Shown piece by piece: positions 51,058-61,378 of a DNA stretch of 64,000 nucleotides (position 1 is its first letter; every line of letters starts with the position of its first letter). The position numbers were made by a program, and so were the translations under genes. The stretch spans positions 1 to 64,000 of the forward strand of contig JAEUHK010000002.1 of assembly GCA_016795465.1 (NCBI GenBank), given 5' to 3'. Under the pieces are notes generated by a model, which was not told the origin of the DNA, made no database searches, and saw only the letters and a program-made list of their open reading frames with translations. The DNA comes from Verrucomicrobiaceae bacterium (lineage in GTDB: Bacteria > Verrucomicrobiota > Verrucomicrobiia > Verrucomicrobiales > Verrucomicrobiaceae).

Positions 51058-53355
51058 TCACTTCTTGAGGAACAGCTCGCTCAAAACCACCTCGCGGATA
51101 ATCGAGCGGACGTTGGTGGCTTTCTTGGCGATGCCATCGAGTGCCGCCTCATCGCTGAAGCGAGGTGGAGCGCCGGTGGCGTAGGTGAGGAAGTGGGTGG
51201 CGAAGCCACGAGCAAGTTGCTGGGGTTGATGCGTGTAGATTTGCTGCCAGGTGGCGAGGTCGGTGAAGGCCGCACCATCGGGTGTGCGGCCGGAGGGATC
51301 GATCTTCGCGCCTTTGCCGTCCTTGCCGTAGCCTTTGCGCCAGATGCCGACGGGATCGTAGTTTTCGAGCGCAAAGCCGGGTGGATCGATGGTTTGATGG
51401 CAACTGGCGCAGCTTTCGTTGTTGCGATGCTTGTCGAGCTGGTCGCGAATGCTCGTCGCGCCGCGGATGTCGGGTTCGATGGCGGGCACGCCAGGCGGTG
51501 GGGGTGGGATGTGATTGCCGAGGAGGCGCTCATTGATGAACACACCACGCACCACGGGCGAGGTGCTGGTGCCATCGGCACTCACTTTGAGGATCGCGCC
51601 CTGCGTGACAAGGCCGCCGCGTTTGGCTTCGGGCTTCAGCGACACTTTTTGAAGTCCTTCACCGCTTTGCAGCGCGAGATCGGCTTTGTAGTGCCGGGCG
51701 AGGCGTCCGTTCAGGAAAGCGAAGTCGGAGTCGATGAGGCTGGTAATGCTCAAATCGCGACGCAGCAACTCGGTGAAGTAGGTGCGGGTTTCTTGCAGCA
51801 TGGATTCCTGCACCACGGGATCGAAGTCGCGGAACAGACGCGTGTCGGGCGTGGTGAAGTCGATTTGATTCAACTTGAGCCACTGATCGGTGAACGAGGC
51901 GATGAAGCGCTTGGCTTTGGCGTGCGAAAGCAACCGCTCGACTTGCTGCGCGAGCGTTTGAGGGTCGCGGAGCTTGTTTTGGTTCGCGAGTTCGAGCAGT
52001 TCTTGATCGGGCATGGAGCACCAAAGCGCGAAACTGAGGCGCGAGGCGATGGCGTGGTCGTCGAGAGGGCCTGGAGCCTCGATGAAGGTCAAAAAGCGCG
52101 GCGAGCACAAAATGGCGCGGTAAGCGGCGCGGAGGGCTTCGAGCACCGAATCGCCTTCTTGGAGTGATTTGGCCGCGATTTCGCGATACGGCGCACTTTG
52201 CGCCTCGGTGACCGGTCGGCGAAAAGCGCGTGTGGCAAAGCGATTCACGAGTTTGTCGATGTTTTCGGCTTTCAGCGCCTCCAGGCCATCGCCGCCGAAG
52301 AGTTTCTTCCGCACGCCTTCCGCATTCGCGACAGGATAGATGCGTTCGATGTCGATGCCGCGATGGGCGATGCCGGCATAGCCTTCTTTTTCGAGATTGC
52401 GGCCTGCGAAGCTGACGTTGCCACCTTTGGCACCGGTGGGAGCGCGTTTGTGCGTGCCGTCGTTCGGCCGCAGCTCCAGGCGATGGTCTTTTTCGATCCA
52501 GGCCTCGAAAATCATGTCGCGCGGCGTCGCGGTGGCTTCGACAAGGCCGATCATGTAAAGCAGCGGCGCGTTCGATTCGCACGCGCCGGAGCGCAGCGTT
52601 CCCCACACCGCGCCGTCGGCGGTGGGATTGACGCCGCGCACGCCGCGCAGCGTGATGCGATACCAACCGCTCGCCGGAGCCCACGTCGGCGTGCGGCCAA
52701 AGAATTGCAGGCCGATGGGCCAGGTGATGCTTTCGCCGTTCTTCAAATCGGGGCCACGATAGTTGCCGCCGCGGTTTTTGATGAGCATCTCGGGCGTGTG
52801 ATGCTTCGCGTAAGTCGCATCGCCTGTCGTGGCGCGGTCGAAAGCGTCATCGAGAGCCAGATCGGCCACGTCGAGGTATCGCGCGAGCTGGTGATGCGAG
52901 AGCTGCTGGCCATCCGCGACCGTCTCAAAGCCGTGCGAGGCACGATCCTCCGGCAGCAACGTCTTCAGCGGAATGTCGATGCCGAGCAGGTCGTGCAACG
53001 TGTGCTCATACTCGACCCGCGTGAGCCTGCGGCTGCGCACGCGGCCATTCGTGGCGATGTCTGTCTGATCGGCTTCGAGCAGCGGTTCCTTCAAAGCAGC
53101 GAGGAAGAGGTCCTTTTCGTTCTTTTCCGGCTGCGGCTTCTTTTTCGGCGGCATCTCGCCATCGCGGACGCGTTCGAAGACTTTGATCCAAGTCTGGCTC
53201 AAAGGATCAAAGTCCAGCGACTCCAGATCGAGCCCGCCTTTCTTCACATCCGCGTCATGGCATTCGATACAATGCCCTTCGAGAAAGGCAGCGACCGGAA
53301 TGGCAGCAAAGGATACGCCGCTGAATAGCGCGAAAAGAGACAGAAAACGAAGCAT
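51058..53355 (-). CDS. DUF1592/DUF1588/DUF1585-type c-type cytochrome protein
   Basis: A 765-aa exported protein of the planctomycete cytochrome type. A signal peptide (residues about 1-18) is followed by a heme motif CIECH at about 29-33. Next come DUF1587 (RVRSRRLTRVEYEHTLHDLL), a carbohydrate-binding-like middle, DUF1595, DUF1592 (FASRLSFALWCSMPDQELLE), DUF1588 and DUF1585 (SCASCHQTIDPPGFALENYD, a second CxxCH) in the usual order. Such proteins are usually encoded just upstream of a DUF1552 gene, which here lies beyond an inserted block. Probably a periplasmic electron-transfer enzyme; the substrate is unknown. Confidence 0.92.
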   Translation of the reverse strand: MLRFLSLFALFSGVSFAAIPVAAFLEGHCIECHDADVKKGGLDLESLDFDPLSQTWIKVFERVRDGEMPPKKKPQPEKNEKDLFLAALKEPLLEADQTDIATNGRVRSRRLTRVEYEHTLHDLLGIDIPLKTLLPEDRASHGFETVADGQQLSHHQLARYLDVADLALDDAFDRATTGDATYAKHHTPEMLIKNRGGNYRGPDLKNGESITWPIGLQFFGRTPTWAPASGWYRITLRGVRGVNPTADGAVWGTLRSGACESNAPLLYMIGLVEATATPRDMIFEAWIEKDHRLELRPNDGTHKRAPTGAKGGNVSFAGRNLEKEGYAGIAHRGIDIERIYPVANAEGVRKKLFGGDGLEALKAENIDKLVNRFATRAFRRPVTEAQSAPYREIAAKSLQEGDSVLEALRAAYRAILCSPRFLTFIEAPGPLDDHAIASRLSFALWCSMPDQELLELANQNKLRDPQTLAQQVERLLSHAKAKRFIASFTDQWLKLNQIDFTTPDTRLFRDFDPVVQESMLQETRTYFTELLRRDLSITSLIDSDFAFLNGRLARHYKADLALQSGEGLQKVSLKPEAKRGGLVTQGAILKVSADGTSTSPVVRGVFINERLLGNHIPPPPPGVPAIEPDIRGATSIRDQLDKHRNNESCASCHQTIDPPGFALENYDPVGIWRKGYGKDGKGAKIDPSGRTPDGAAFTDLATWQQIYTHQPQQLARGFATHFLTYATGAPPRFSDEAALDGIAKKATNVRSIIREVVLSELFLKK

Positions 53356-53462
53356 GGGGGTAGCGCGACAACGCGAGGGATGCGGTGCTCTATCGCAAGC
53401 CTTCAGCCAAGTGAAACGAGGGGCGGAATGAAAATCGAAGCGCAGCTTGATTTGTGTGTTTA

Positions 53463-53480
53463 AGTGTTCTAGTGAACACT
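53463..53480 (+). promoter_or_regulatory. LexA-type operator (SOS box)
   Basis: AGTGTTC-TAGT-GAACACT is a perfect palindrome with 7-bp arms and contains TGTTC-N4-GAACA (53465-53478). I recall this as the LexA-binding motif reported for Verrucomicrobia. It lies two bases before the imuA ATG and would overlap the promoter; TTGATT at 53447-53452 could be a -35 element. The following genes are classic SOS targets. Confidence 0.85.
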
Positions 53481-53482
53481 AG

Positions 53483-54004
53483 ATGAAAGCCGCCCTTTTT
53501 AACCTCCAAAACCTCCTCCGTGATCGCTTTCCCGAGGCCATGGCGCTGTCGCAAGACGTGCGGCGCTTCGAAGTGGTGCAGCCGGCGCTTCAGGCTGGAA
53601 AAATGGTCGAGGTCACTGGCATGGATTCGAGTGTGTTGCTGCATCGGTTCATGGCACAGCAGGCCTGTGCATTGATTGATGCGGCGGATGCGTTGGAGCC
53701 AGGCGGGCTGGATGCGAGCACGCTGCGGCATCTGCTTTGGGTGCGTTGTCAAAAGGCCAGCGAGGCCGTGCGGGCGGCGGATCTGCTGCTTCGGGATGGC
53801 AATCTGCGCACGGTGCTGATCGATCTGCGGTTGCGGCCGGTGCGGGAGCTTTTCGCGCTGCCATCGAGTGTGTGGCATCGGCTGCGCCTGCTGGCGGAGC
53901 GGGGTGGCGCGGCGGTGGCGGTGTTTTCGCCGTGCCAGGTGGTCGCCTGCGCGGCGGGACGATGGTCCGCGCCGCAGACATCGCCTCTCACGCTCGCTGC
54001 TTGA
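53483..54004 (+). CDS. imuA: ImuA-like RecA-fold mutagenesis protein
   Basis: A 173-aa protein in the position of ImuA, the RecA-like helper of the ImuB-DnaE2 translesion polymerase. A truncated RecA fold is visible: VEVTGMDSSVLLHRFMAQQA (without a proper Walker A), LLWVRCQKASEAVRAADLLL (Walker B-like region) and RTVLIDLRLRPVRELFALPS. Typical ImuA/SulA-like proteins are somewhat longer. It starts two bases after the LexA box and is followed by imuB after 24 bases. The symbol rests on context and weak fold signals. Confidence 0.75.
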   Translation: MKAALFNLQNLLRDRFPEAMALSQDVRRFEVVQPALQAGKMVEVTGMDSSVLLHRFMAQQACALIDAADALEPGGLDASTLRHLLWVRCQKASEAVRAADLLLRDGNLRTVLIDLRLRPVRELFALPSSVWHRLRLLAERGGAAVAVFSPCQVVACAAGRWSAPQTSPLTLAA

Positions 54005-54028
54005 TGAACCCCTCACCTCTGATGTCGC

Positions 54029-55477
54029 ATGTTTGCCGCCTGGTGGTTGCCGAGGTTTGTTTTGCAGGCTCTGCGCGTTTTCTCGCGCGAGCGGGCGGCC
54101 GTTTTGGAGGCGCAGGCTTTGAAAGCGGAGGATGCGCGGCTGCTTTGCGTCTCGGAGACGGCGGAGCGTGAAGGCGTGCAGGCCGGCATGACGTCCTCGC
54201 AGGCGCAGGCGCGATGCCCGCGATTGAGGCTGCTGTATCGCGATGAAAAAGCGGAGCAGGAGTTGCAGCAGCGCCTGTTGATGGCGGCGGAAAGTTGGAC
54301 GCCGGATTATGAGGCAACGCAGCCCGGCCTCTGCGTGCTCGATTTGTCCCGCCGACGCATGAACGAAGCGTGGAGCGATCTCGGCATGCTCATGCATCGC
54401 GACGCAACGGCGCTCGCGGTGGAGGCTCGCATCGGTCTGGCGGACAAGGCCGATCTCGCGGTGCTCGCCGCGCATGTGGCGGACCCGGTGCGTGTGATCC
54501 GCGATGGCAAGGAAGCGCTGCGTGAGCTGCCGATGACTGTGTTGTGCCGGAATCCGGAGCTGCTGCATTTGCTGCACCTTTGGGGCGTGCGGACGCTGGG
54601 GCAATTCACCGCGCTGCCGCGGGCAGAGATCGCGCGACGTCTCGGCGCGGAAGGGCTCGCGCTGCATGATCTGGCCCGTGGTGGCAAAGAACGTCTGCTG
54701 CGTCTCGTGCGTCCGATTCAGATGTTTCGCGAGGAAAGCGAGATCGAGTCACCCATCGAGTGCCTGGAGCCGCTCATGCATCTGCTGCGTGGCATGCTCG
54801 GCCGACTTTGTGCACGACTCGCGGAGGCATGGCGTGTGGCGGGCAGGCTGCTGCTGGCGTTGCGTTTTGATGATCGCAGCACTCACGAGCGGGATCTGCG
54901 CATCGCCGAACCCACGCGGGATGAGGCCGTGCTCGGTCGCGTGCTCGAAACGGCACTCGAAGGCGTGAAAGCCTCCGCACCCATCGTTTTTGTCTCGCTC
55001 GAAATCGTGCCCGTGCGTGCTGCCGCGAGTCAGGCGGGGCTTTTCGATCAAGGCCTGCGTGATCCAAATCGCTTCGCCGAGACGCTCTCCGCGCTCGAAG
55101 CCTTGCTGGGCAAAGGTCGCGTCGGTCGCGCGGAGTTGCTGCCGTCGCGTCGAGTGGATGCGTTTCGCGTGGTGAGCTTCCTCGAAGCGCCCGCACCATC
55201 TCTCGAGCACACGCCGGGCGGCCCGCCGTTGCAGCGCTTTCGTCCACCGCGGCCGGCGAGGCTCGTTTGGCAGGATTGGCGGCCCGTGGCGCTGCATGTG
55301 GATCGCGAAACGAAACCGCTCATCTCCGCCAGCGGCCCGTGGTTTCTCTCCGGCGAGTGGTGGGACACGCAGCAGGCCTGGCAGCATGAAATCTGGGACG
55401 CCGCCACCGATGACGGCGCACTCTACCGCCTCGTGCGCGAGCATGAGGCATGGCGTGTGGAGGGTCGCTATGGATGA
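54029..55477 (+). CDS. imuB: ImuB, inactive Y-family polymerase homologue
   Basis: A 482-aa protein of the DinB/UmuC superfamily acting as an adaptor that brings DnaE2 to the beta clamp at lesions. The N-terminus MFAAWWLPRFVLQALRVF lacks the catalytic Asp of true Y-family enzymes, and the later acidic pair is also missing (PGLCVLDLSRRRM). The helix-hairpin-helix thumb GVRTLGQFTALPRAEIARRL is near 190-210. A little-finger-like domain and the C-terminal ImuB region (GPWFLSGEWWDTQQAWQHEI, near the end) follow. It overlaps dnaE2 by eight bases. Confidence 0.93.
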   Translation: MFAAWWLPRFVLQALRVFSRERAAVLEAQALKAEDARLLCVSETAEREGVQAGMTSSQAQARCPRLRLLYRDEKAEQELQQRLLMAAESWTPDYEATQPGLCVLDLSRRRMNEAWSDLGMLMHRDATALAVEARIGLADKADLAVLAAHVADPVRVIRDGKEALRELPMTVLCRNPELLHLLHLWGVRTLGQFTALPRAEIARRLGAEGLALHDLARGGKERLLRLVRPIQMFREESEIESPIECLEPLMHLLRGMLGRLCARLAEAWRVAGRLLLALRFDDRSTHERDLRIAEPTRDEAVLGRVLETALEGVKASAPIVFVSLEIVPVRAAASQAGLFDQGLRDPNRFAETLSALEALLGKGRVGRAELLPSRRVDAFRVVSFLEAPAPSLEHTPGGPPLQRFRPPRPARLVWQDWRPVALHVDRETKPLISASGPWFLSGEWWDTQQAWQHEIWDAATDDGALYRLVREHEAWRVEGRYG

Positions 55478-58400
55478 GTTCACCGAACTGCATGCTCGCA
55501 GCGCGTTCTCGTTTCTTCGCGGGGCTTCCTCGCCGGAGGAGATGGTCACGCGGGCGGCGGAGCTGGGCATGTCATGCCTGGCGCTGACGGATCGCGATGG
55601 CGTTTACGGCTCCGCAAGGGCGCATCACAAGGCGAAGGAGCTCGGGCTGCGTGCCATCGCGGGCTGCGAGCTCACGATGGAGTGCGGCTGCGTGCTGCCG
55701 GTGATCGTGCGCACGCGTCGCGGCTATCAAAATCTCTGCCAGATGCTCACGCAGGCCCATTTGAAAGCCGCGAAGGGGCAAAGCCGCGTTTCATGGGCTG
55801 CGCTCGAAATTTATGCCGAAGGCCTCACCGTGCTCACCGGCGATGAAGACGGCGTTTTGAGCCAAAACGAGCCCTTGGAGGCTTTGGAGCGCTTGAAGCG
55901 TGTTTTTGGTCGCGAGCATGTTTTCGTCGAGATTCATCGTCATCGCGTCCCGCGTGAAAATGACCGCGTGCGCCGCTGCTGCGATCTCGCCTTGGCCTCG
56001 AAGCTGCCGCTGATCGCGTCGAATGCGCCGCTGTATGCGAGGCCGGAGGGACGCATGCTGCAGGATGCCTTCACGGCGCTGCGGCATCACACCACGCTCG
56101 ATGAAGCCGGCCTGCGGCTCGCGCCGAACTCCGAACGCTGCCTGAAATCCGCCGCGCAGATGCGTGAGCTGTTTCATGACCTGCCAGAAGCACTCGCGAG
56201 CACGCAACGAGTCGTCGAGAGCGTCGAATTCGGCCTCGAAAACCTCGGCTACGAGTTCCCGCAGTATCCCGTGCCGCCCGGACACTCGCAGGACAGCTTT
56301 TTGCGCGAGCGCACCGACATCGGCGCTCGTGAGCGCTACCGCGAAATCACGCCGGAGGTGCGGCAGCAGCTCGATCATGAGCTGCGGCTCATCGCCAAGC
56401 TCGGCTTCAGCGGCTACTTCCTCGTCGTGTGGGACATCGTGCGCTGGGCCAGGCAAAACGGCATCCTCGTGCAAGGTCGCGGCAGCGCGGCGAATAGCGC
56501 CGTGTGTTACAGCCTCGGCATCACCAATGTCGATCCCATCGCGCAGCAGTTGCTGTTTGAGCGCTTCTTGAGCGAGGGACGCAGCTCCTGGCCGGACATC
56601 GACCTCGATCTGCCGAGCGGCACGCAGCGTGAACGCGTGATCCAGGAGGTGTATCGACGCTTCGCGCCGCATGGCGCCGCGATGACCGCGAATGTCATCA
56701 CCTACCGCGGCCGCAGCGCCATGCGCGAGATGGGCAAGGTGCTGCATCTGCCGCAGGACGTGATCGAGCGCTTCAGCGATCTCTACGCGAACGGCGACTT
56801 CCCGCACACGCTGCAGCTCGATGAACAAATCCGCCGCGCCGGCCTGCCGCAAGGTCATCCGCGATTGCCCGCATTGATCAAACTCTACCACCTCGCCTAC
56901 GGATTGCCGCGTCACCTTGGACAACACAGCGGCGGCATGGTGCTGTGCAGCGCCGGTTTGGACAAAATCGTGCCGCTGGAACCCGCGAGCATGCCGGGAC
57001 GCGTCGTCGTGCAGTGGGACAAGGATGACTGCGAGGACCTCGGCATCATCAAAGTCGATCTGCTCGGCCTCGGCATGATGGCGGCGATTGAAAAGACCCT
57101 CGAAGTCAGCGCCGCACGCGGCAGGCCGGTCGATCTCGCGCAACTGCCCAAGGATGATCCCGCGTGCTTTGATCTCATGCAGCGGGCCGACACCGTGGGC
57201 GTCTTCCAGATCGAAAGCCGCGCTCAGATGGCCACGCTGCCGCGCATGAAGCCGAAGTGCTTTTACGATGTCGTCGTCGAGGTCGCCATCATCCGCCCGG
57301 GCCCCATCGTCGGCAAAATGGTGCATCCGTATCTCAATCGACGGAACGGCAAGGAGCCCATCGATTGCATCCATCTCGATTTCGAGCCCGTGCTGGCCCG
57401 CACGCTCGGTGTGCCGCTGTTTCAAGAGCAGGTGCTGAAGATGGCCATGATCATTGCCGACTTCACCGGCAGCGAGGCGGAGGAATTGCGCCGCGCGATG
57501 AGCTTTCACCGCAGCGAGGAGCGCATGACGAAAGCACTCGACAAACTCACCGCCGCGATGACGCGCAAGCGAGTCGATCCCGCGATCCAGGACCGCATCG
57601 TGAAAAGCATCCGCAGCTTCGCGCTGTATGGTTTCCCCGAGAGCCACGCCATCAGCTTTGCCCTGTTGGCCTACGCCAGCGTGTGGCTGAAAGTGCATCG
57701 CGCCGTCGAATTCTACGCCGCGCTGCTGAACTGCCAGCCGATGGGCTTTTACTCCAGCGCCACGCTCGTGCGCGATGCGAAGCAGCACGGCATCCGCCTG
57801 CTGCCGGTGTGCGTGGTGGCCTCGGAGATCGAATGCAGCGTCATCGATGACACCACGCTGCGTCTCGGCCTGAACCAGCTCAAAGGCGTGAGCCATGCCA
57901 CGCTGGCAAAGATCATCGTCGAACGCCAAACCACGCCATGGCGTGACCTGCGCGATTTTTTGCGTCGCTGCTCTCCTGCTAAAGACGAACGCCGCGTGCT
58001 CGCGCAGGCCGGTGCGCTCAATGCGCTCGGTCATCACCGCCGCAGCGCCTTGTGGGAGATCGAGGCTCCGCTGCACGACGACCTGCTCAGCGGCCTCGAA
58101 GCCCCTGAAACATCTCCTTTGGCGATGATGAGCGCTCACGAACGCCTCGAAAGCGACTACTCCACCACCACGCTCACCGTCGGCCCGCATCCGATGGCGC
58201 TGCTGCGGCCGCAGATTCCGAAAGCGAGCCACGCCAATGCCTTGAACACGCTGCCGCATGGCCGACACGTCACGATCATCGGCATGGTCATCTGCCGCCA
58301 GCGTCCCGGCACGGCGAACGGCCACTGCTTCATCAGCCTCGAAGACGAAACCGGCATCGCCAATGCCTTCGTGCCGAGCGATCTCTTCGAAAAACGCCGC

Positions 58401-58547
58401 CTCACCATCACCCAGGAACCCTTTTTGAAGATCACCGGCCAGCTCCAACGTGCCGACGGCACCACCACCGTGCTCGCCAAGACCATCACCGCCTTCCGCT
58501 ACGACGAAACACGCCGCGTGAGCGTGAAGTCGCATGATTTTGGGTGA
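55470..58547 (+). CDS. dnaE2: error-prone DNA polymerase III alpha subunit
   Basis: A 1025-aa C-family polymerase for DNA damage-induced mutagenesis. The PHP domain starts at residue 5 (TELHARSAFSFLRGASSPEE). The palm has GRGSAANSAVCYSLGI near 335 and the catalytic aspartates in SWPDIDLDLPSGTQRERVIQ near 370. Next come fingers, helix-hairpin-helix motifs and an OB fold near the C-terminus (GRHVTIIGMVICRQRPGTAN). DnaE2 lacks the C-terminal tau-binding part of replicative DnaE, which fits the length. It is last in the SOS operon and converges with the sulfatase gene after nine bases. Confidence 0.96.
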   Translation: MDEFTELHARSAFSFLRGASSPEEMVTRAAELGMSCLALTDRDGVYGSARAHHKAKELGLRAIAGCELTMECGCVLPVIVRTRRGYQNLCQMLTQAHLKAAKGQSRVSWAALEIYAEGLTVLTGDEDGVLSQNEPLEALERLKRVFGREHVFVEIHRHRVPRENDRVRRCCDLALASKLPLIASNAPLYARPEGRMLQDAFTALRHHTTLDEAGLRLAPNSERCLKSAAQMRELFHDLPEALASTQRVVESVEFGLENLGYEFPQYPVPPGHSQDSFLRERTDIGARERYREITPEVRQQLDHELRLIAKLGFSGYFLVVWDIVRWARQNGILVQGRGSAANSAVCYSLGITNVDPIAQQLLFERFLSEGRSSWPDIDLDLPSGTQRERVIQEVYRRFAPHGAAMTANVITYRGRSAMREMGKVLHLPQDVIERFSDLYANGDFPHTLQLDEQIRRAGLPQGHPRLPALIKLYHLAYGLPRHLGQHSGGMVLCSAGLDKIVPLEPASMPGRVVVQWDKDDCEDLGIIKVDLLGLGMMAAIEKTLEVSAARGRPVDLAQLPKDDPACFDLMQRADTVGVFQIESRAQMATLPRMKPKCFYDVVVEVAIIRPGPIVGKMVHPYLNRRNGKEPIDCIHLDFEPVLARTLGVPLFQEQVLKMAMIIADFTGSEAEELRRAMSFHRSEERMTKALDKLTAAMTRKRVDPAIQDRIVKSIRSFALYGFPESHAISFALLAYASVWLKVHRAVEFYAALLNCQPMGFYSSATLVRDAKQHGIRLLPVCVVASEIECSVIDDTTLRLGLNQLKGVSHATLAKIIVERQTTPWRDLRDFLRRCSPAKDERRVLAQAGALNALGHHRRSALWEIEAPLHDDLLSGLEAPETSPLAMMSAHERLESDYSTTTLTVGPHPMALLRPQIPKASHANALNTLPHGRHVTIIGMVICRQRPGTANGHCFISLEDETGIANAFVPSDLFEKRRLTITQEPFLKITGQLQRADGTTTVLAKTITAFRYDETRRVSVKSHDFG

Positions 58548-58556
58548 AGCCATCAC

Positions 58557-59975
58557 TCACAACCGCTTCGGATTCACGCGCGAGACAGGCGGAGTGCCGA
58601 GGGCTTTGGGATGGAGAAGGCCGTGGAGATTTTTCATCGCGACGGAGGCCTCCGCGGAAGGCATGCGGGCGAGGTTTTGGAACTCGCGCGGGTCGTTTTG
58701 ATGGTCGTAGAGTTCGAGGCCGTGCGTGCCTTCGTTCCACTCGGTGTAGCGCCAGCGTTCGGTGCGGAGGGTGCGGCCCATGACTTGAGTGGGGAGACGG
58801 TCATCGGCGGGGCGGAGGATTTGGGTGATGGCGATGCTGTCCCATGTTTGGGTGGGATCATTTAAAAGGGGGCGCAGGCTTTTTCCGTCGAGTTGAGGAG
58901 GTGGGAGTGAGGCGAGGTCGGCGAGGGTGGGGTAGATGTCGATGAACTCGACGATGCGATGGCAGGTGTGGCCGTTTCCTTTGGTGCCGGGGGCGCGGAT
59001 GATGAGCGGGGCACCGGCGCTTTCTTCGAAGAGGGTGCGTTTTTGCCAGATGCCGAGATGCTCGCCGAGGTGGTAGCCGTGATCGCTCCAGAGGACGACG
59101 ATGGTGTTGTCGGTGAGCTTGAGTTTGTCGAGCGCATCGAGCACGCGACCGATCTGGGCATCGACGAAGGAAACGCTGGCGCGATAGGCTTGCAGGGCTT
59201 GGCGGCAGGTGAGTTCGTCGAGGCCGTAGTGCGGTTTGGGGTTGTTGTGGGCGAAAGCGGCGACGGGAATGTCGCTGCGGTCGTCGGCGGGAGCTTCGGG
59301 CAGTTGGATGGCGTCGAGCGGATGCAGGTCGAAGTATTTCTTCGGGGCGACGAAGGGCGTGTGTGGTCGGAAGAAGCCGACACCGAGGAAGAAGGGCTCA
59401 TCACGATGCTTTTCGAGGAGCTGGATGGCCTCGGTGGCGATCATGCCGTCGGTTTGCTCCTCGTCGGTGCCGTCAGCGGCGAGCCAGCTCAAGGCGGCGC
59501 TGACGGGTTTTTGCGGCGTGGGGTTGGTGATGAGCTTTTCATCGGTGACATCGCGGCCTTTCGGATTCACGACGAGTTGCCACGAGGGTTTGTCATCGAG
59601 GCCGTCGGTGCCGATGCCATTCGGCACGTCGTAGTGGTAGATTTTGCCGACGCGAGCGGTGAACCAGCCGTTTTGACGGAAGAGCTGCGGCAGCGTGACG
59701 ACATCCGGCAAAGCGTCGCGGAAATGGCGGTCGAGGTCATAGACCTGCGTGGCATCGGGCCGGCGGCCGGTGAGCACGGAGGCGCGGCTGGGATTGCAGA
59801 GCGGGATTTGATTGTAGGCGCGGTCAAAGCGCACGCCGCTGGCTGCGAGCCGGTCGATATGCGGCGTGTGCGTGCAGTCGTTCGCGAGGTCGTCGATGGC
59901 GATGAAGACGATGTTCGGCTTCGCCAACAATGACGAAACCAGCATGAGGAATGAGGAAAGGATGAGCGACCTCAT
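58557..59975 (-). CDS. exported sulfatase (iduronate-2-sulfatase type)
   Basis: A 472-aa sulfatase with a signal peptide ([20 protein letters not shown]). Metal-binding Asp28-Asp29 occur in [10 protein letters not shown]. The sulfatase signature [13 protein letters not shown] has Cys60, to be turned into formylglycine by a maturation enzyme not in the window. Later signature pieces are [21 protein letters not shown] and [20 protein letters not shown]. It removes sulfate from sugars or glycosaminoglycan-like polymers. The start at 59975 overlaps the stop of the upstream oxidoreductase gene, so the pair is an operon. Confidence 0.95.
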   Translation of the reverse strand: MRSLILSSFLMLVSSLLAKPNIVFIAIDDLANDCTHTPHIDRLAASGVRFDRAYNQIPLCNPSRASVLTGRRPDATQVYDLDRHFRDALPDVVTLPQLFRQNGWFTARVGKIYHYDVPNGIGTDGLDDKPSWQLVVNPKGRDVTDEKLITNPTPQKPVSAALSWLAADGTDEEQTDGMIATEAIQLLEKHRDEPFFLGVGFFRPHTPFVAPKKYFDLHPLDAIQLPEAPADDRSDIPVAAFAHNNPKPHYGLDELTCRQALQAYRASVSFVDAQIGRVLDALDKLKLTDNTIVVLWSDHGYHLGEHLGIWQKRTLFEESAGAPLIIRAPGTKGNGHTCHRIVEFIDIYPTLADLASLPPPQLDGKSLRPLLNDPTQTWDSIAITQILRPADDRLPTQVMGRTLRTERWRYTEWNEGTHGLELYDHQNDPREFQNLARMPSAEASVAMKNLHGLLHPKALGTPPVSRVNPKRL

Positions 59976-61330
59976 GCTTTCCAAAGGTCTTCGCCGTAGC
60001 TCCAGCCTTCGCGGACAGGTTCTTTGATCCAGGTGTCGAATTCGGGGGCGTTTTTGATTTTCATGGCGGCGGCGTCCCATTCGATGGTTTTGCCGCTGCG
60101 GATGGCGAGGACGCCGACGTTGACGAGTTCGGTCAAAGGGCAGGCGTAATCGAAGTTGGAGCCTGCGTGCGGGATTTCGCCGCGGATGGCCTCAAAGAGC
60201 TCGCCGATGGGGTCGGCGGTTTTGGAGCGTGGCAGCGGCTTGCGGCGCAGGATGTCGATGAGCGGCGTCATGCGCTCGCGCGGCCAGAGTTGCGGGCTTT
60301 GCACGCGCATGCCGTCGGAGTAGAGCGTTTCTTTGCTGCCCTTCATGATCATGCCGTTCGTCGGCAGCGGCTTGTCCATGCCAGCGAGGCGTTCGGGCTG
60401 CCAACCGCCTTCATACCAGTGGATCTGCACCGGTGGCAAAGCACCGCGTGCGGCGAAATGGAAGATGATGTGCGAACGCGGCGCGGTGTAGGTTTTCAGG
60501 GTGCCAGGCTCTTGTTTGACGACTTCGACCTTCTCCGGCATGCCGAGCTGCAGGGCCCAAAACGGTGCGTCGAGGCAATGACAGCCGATGTCGCCGAGTC
60601 CGCCGCAACCGTAGTCCCACCAGCCGCGCCAGCGCTGCGGAAGATATTGCGAAGAGTAGTCGCGCATGGCCACCGGGCCCTGCCAGAGGTCCCAGTTCAC
60701 ACCTTCGGGAACGGGTTCGGATGCGGGCGCGATGGTCGGCTGCGGATCGAGGAATCCGGCGTGTCCAAACGGACGATCCGTCCAGCAATGCACCTCTTTG
60801 ACTTCGCCGAGAACGCCGGCCTCGAACCATTCTTTGACGAGGCGGATGCCTTCCCAGCAGTGGCCTTGATTGCCCATGACGGTCTGCACGCCGTATTTCT
60901 GCGCGGCTTTGTGCAGCGTGCGCACCTGCCAGATGTTATGCGCGAGCGGCTTTTGCACAAAGACGTGCTTCTTCGCCTGCATCGCGGCCATGGCGGCGGC
61001 GAAGTGCGTGTGATCCGGCGTGGAGATGAGCACGGCGTCGATCTCGTTGCCCTTTTTGTCGAGCATCTCGCGGAAGTCGGTGAACTTCGGCACGTTCGGA
61101 TGCCCCTTGGCGATGGCACCGGCGCTGCGCTTGTCGAGGTCACGCCAATCGACATCGCAAAACGCGACGATCTCCTCTTTCAGCGAACCTTTGACCGCGC
61201 CGGTGCCCATGTTGCCGATGCCGACGCAGGCGACGCGGATCTTTTGTTTCGAATCGAGCGCAGGAACGATGTTCGGCGCGGCGAAAGCGCTGAGAGCGGC
61301 GGTTTGGAGAAAGTGGCGACGGGTGGGCAT
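59972..61330 (-). CDS. Tat-exported Gfo/Idh/MocA family oxidoreductase
   Basis: A 452-aa NAD(P)-dependent oxidoreductase. The twin-arginine signal [20 protein letters not shown] is followed by the Rossmann motif [18 protein letters not shown] (about residues 31-48), the conserved [10 protein letters not shown] with the catalytic Lys near 128, and GNQGHCWEG. The C-terminal alpha/beta domain follows ([20 protein letters not shown]). Exported members with this tryptophan- and glycine-rich C-domain are very common in Planctomycetes and Verrucomicrobia and act on sugars. It is coupled to the sulfatase by a four-base overlap. The start at 61330 begins the Tat signal. Confidence 0.94.
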   Translation of the reverse strand: MPTRRHFLQTAALSAFAAPNIVPALDSKQKIRVACVGIGNMGTGAVKGSLKEEIVAFCDVDWRDLDKRSAGAIAKGHPNVPKFTDFREMLDKKGNEIDAVLISTPDHTHFAAAMAAMQAKKHVFVQKPLAHNIWQVRTLHKAAQKYGVQTVMGNQGHCWEGIRLVKEWFEAGVLGEVKEVHCWTDRPFGHAGFLDPQPTIAPASEPVPEGVNWDLWQGPVAMRDYSSQYLPQRWRGWWDYGCGGLGDIGCHCLDAPFWALQLGMPEKVEVVKQEPGTLKTYTAPRSHIIFHFAARGALPPVQIHWYEGGWQPERLAGMDKPLPTNGMIMKGSKETLYSDGMRVQSPQLWPRERMTPLIDILRRKPLPRSKTADPIGELFEAIRGEIPHAGSNFDYACPLTELVNVGVLAIRSGKTIEWDAAAMKIKNAPEFDTWIKEPVREGWSYGEDLWKA

Positions 61331-61378
61331 GGCGTGCGTTGGCAACGCGAGTGCCATACACGGCATTTCAGCCGAGTT

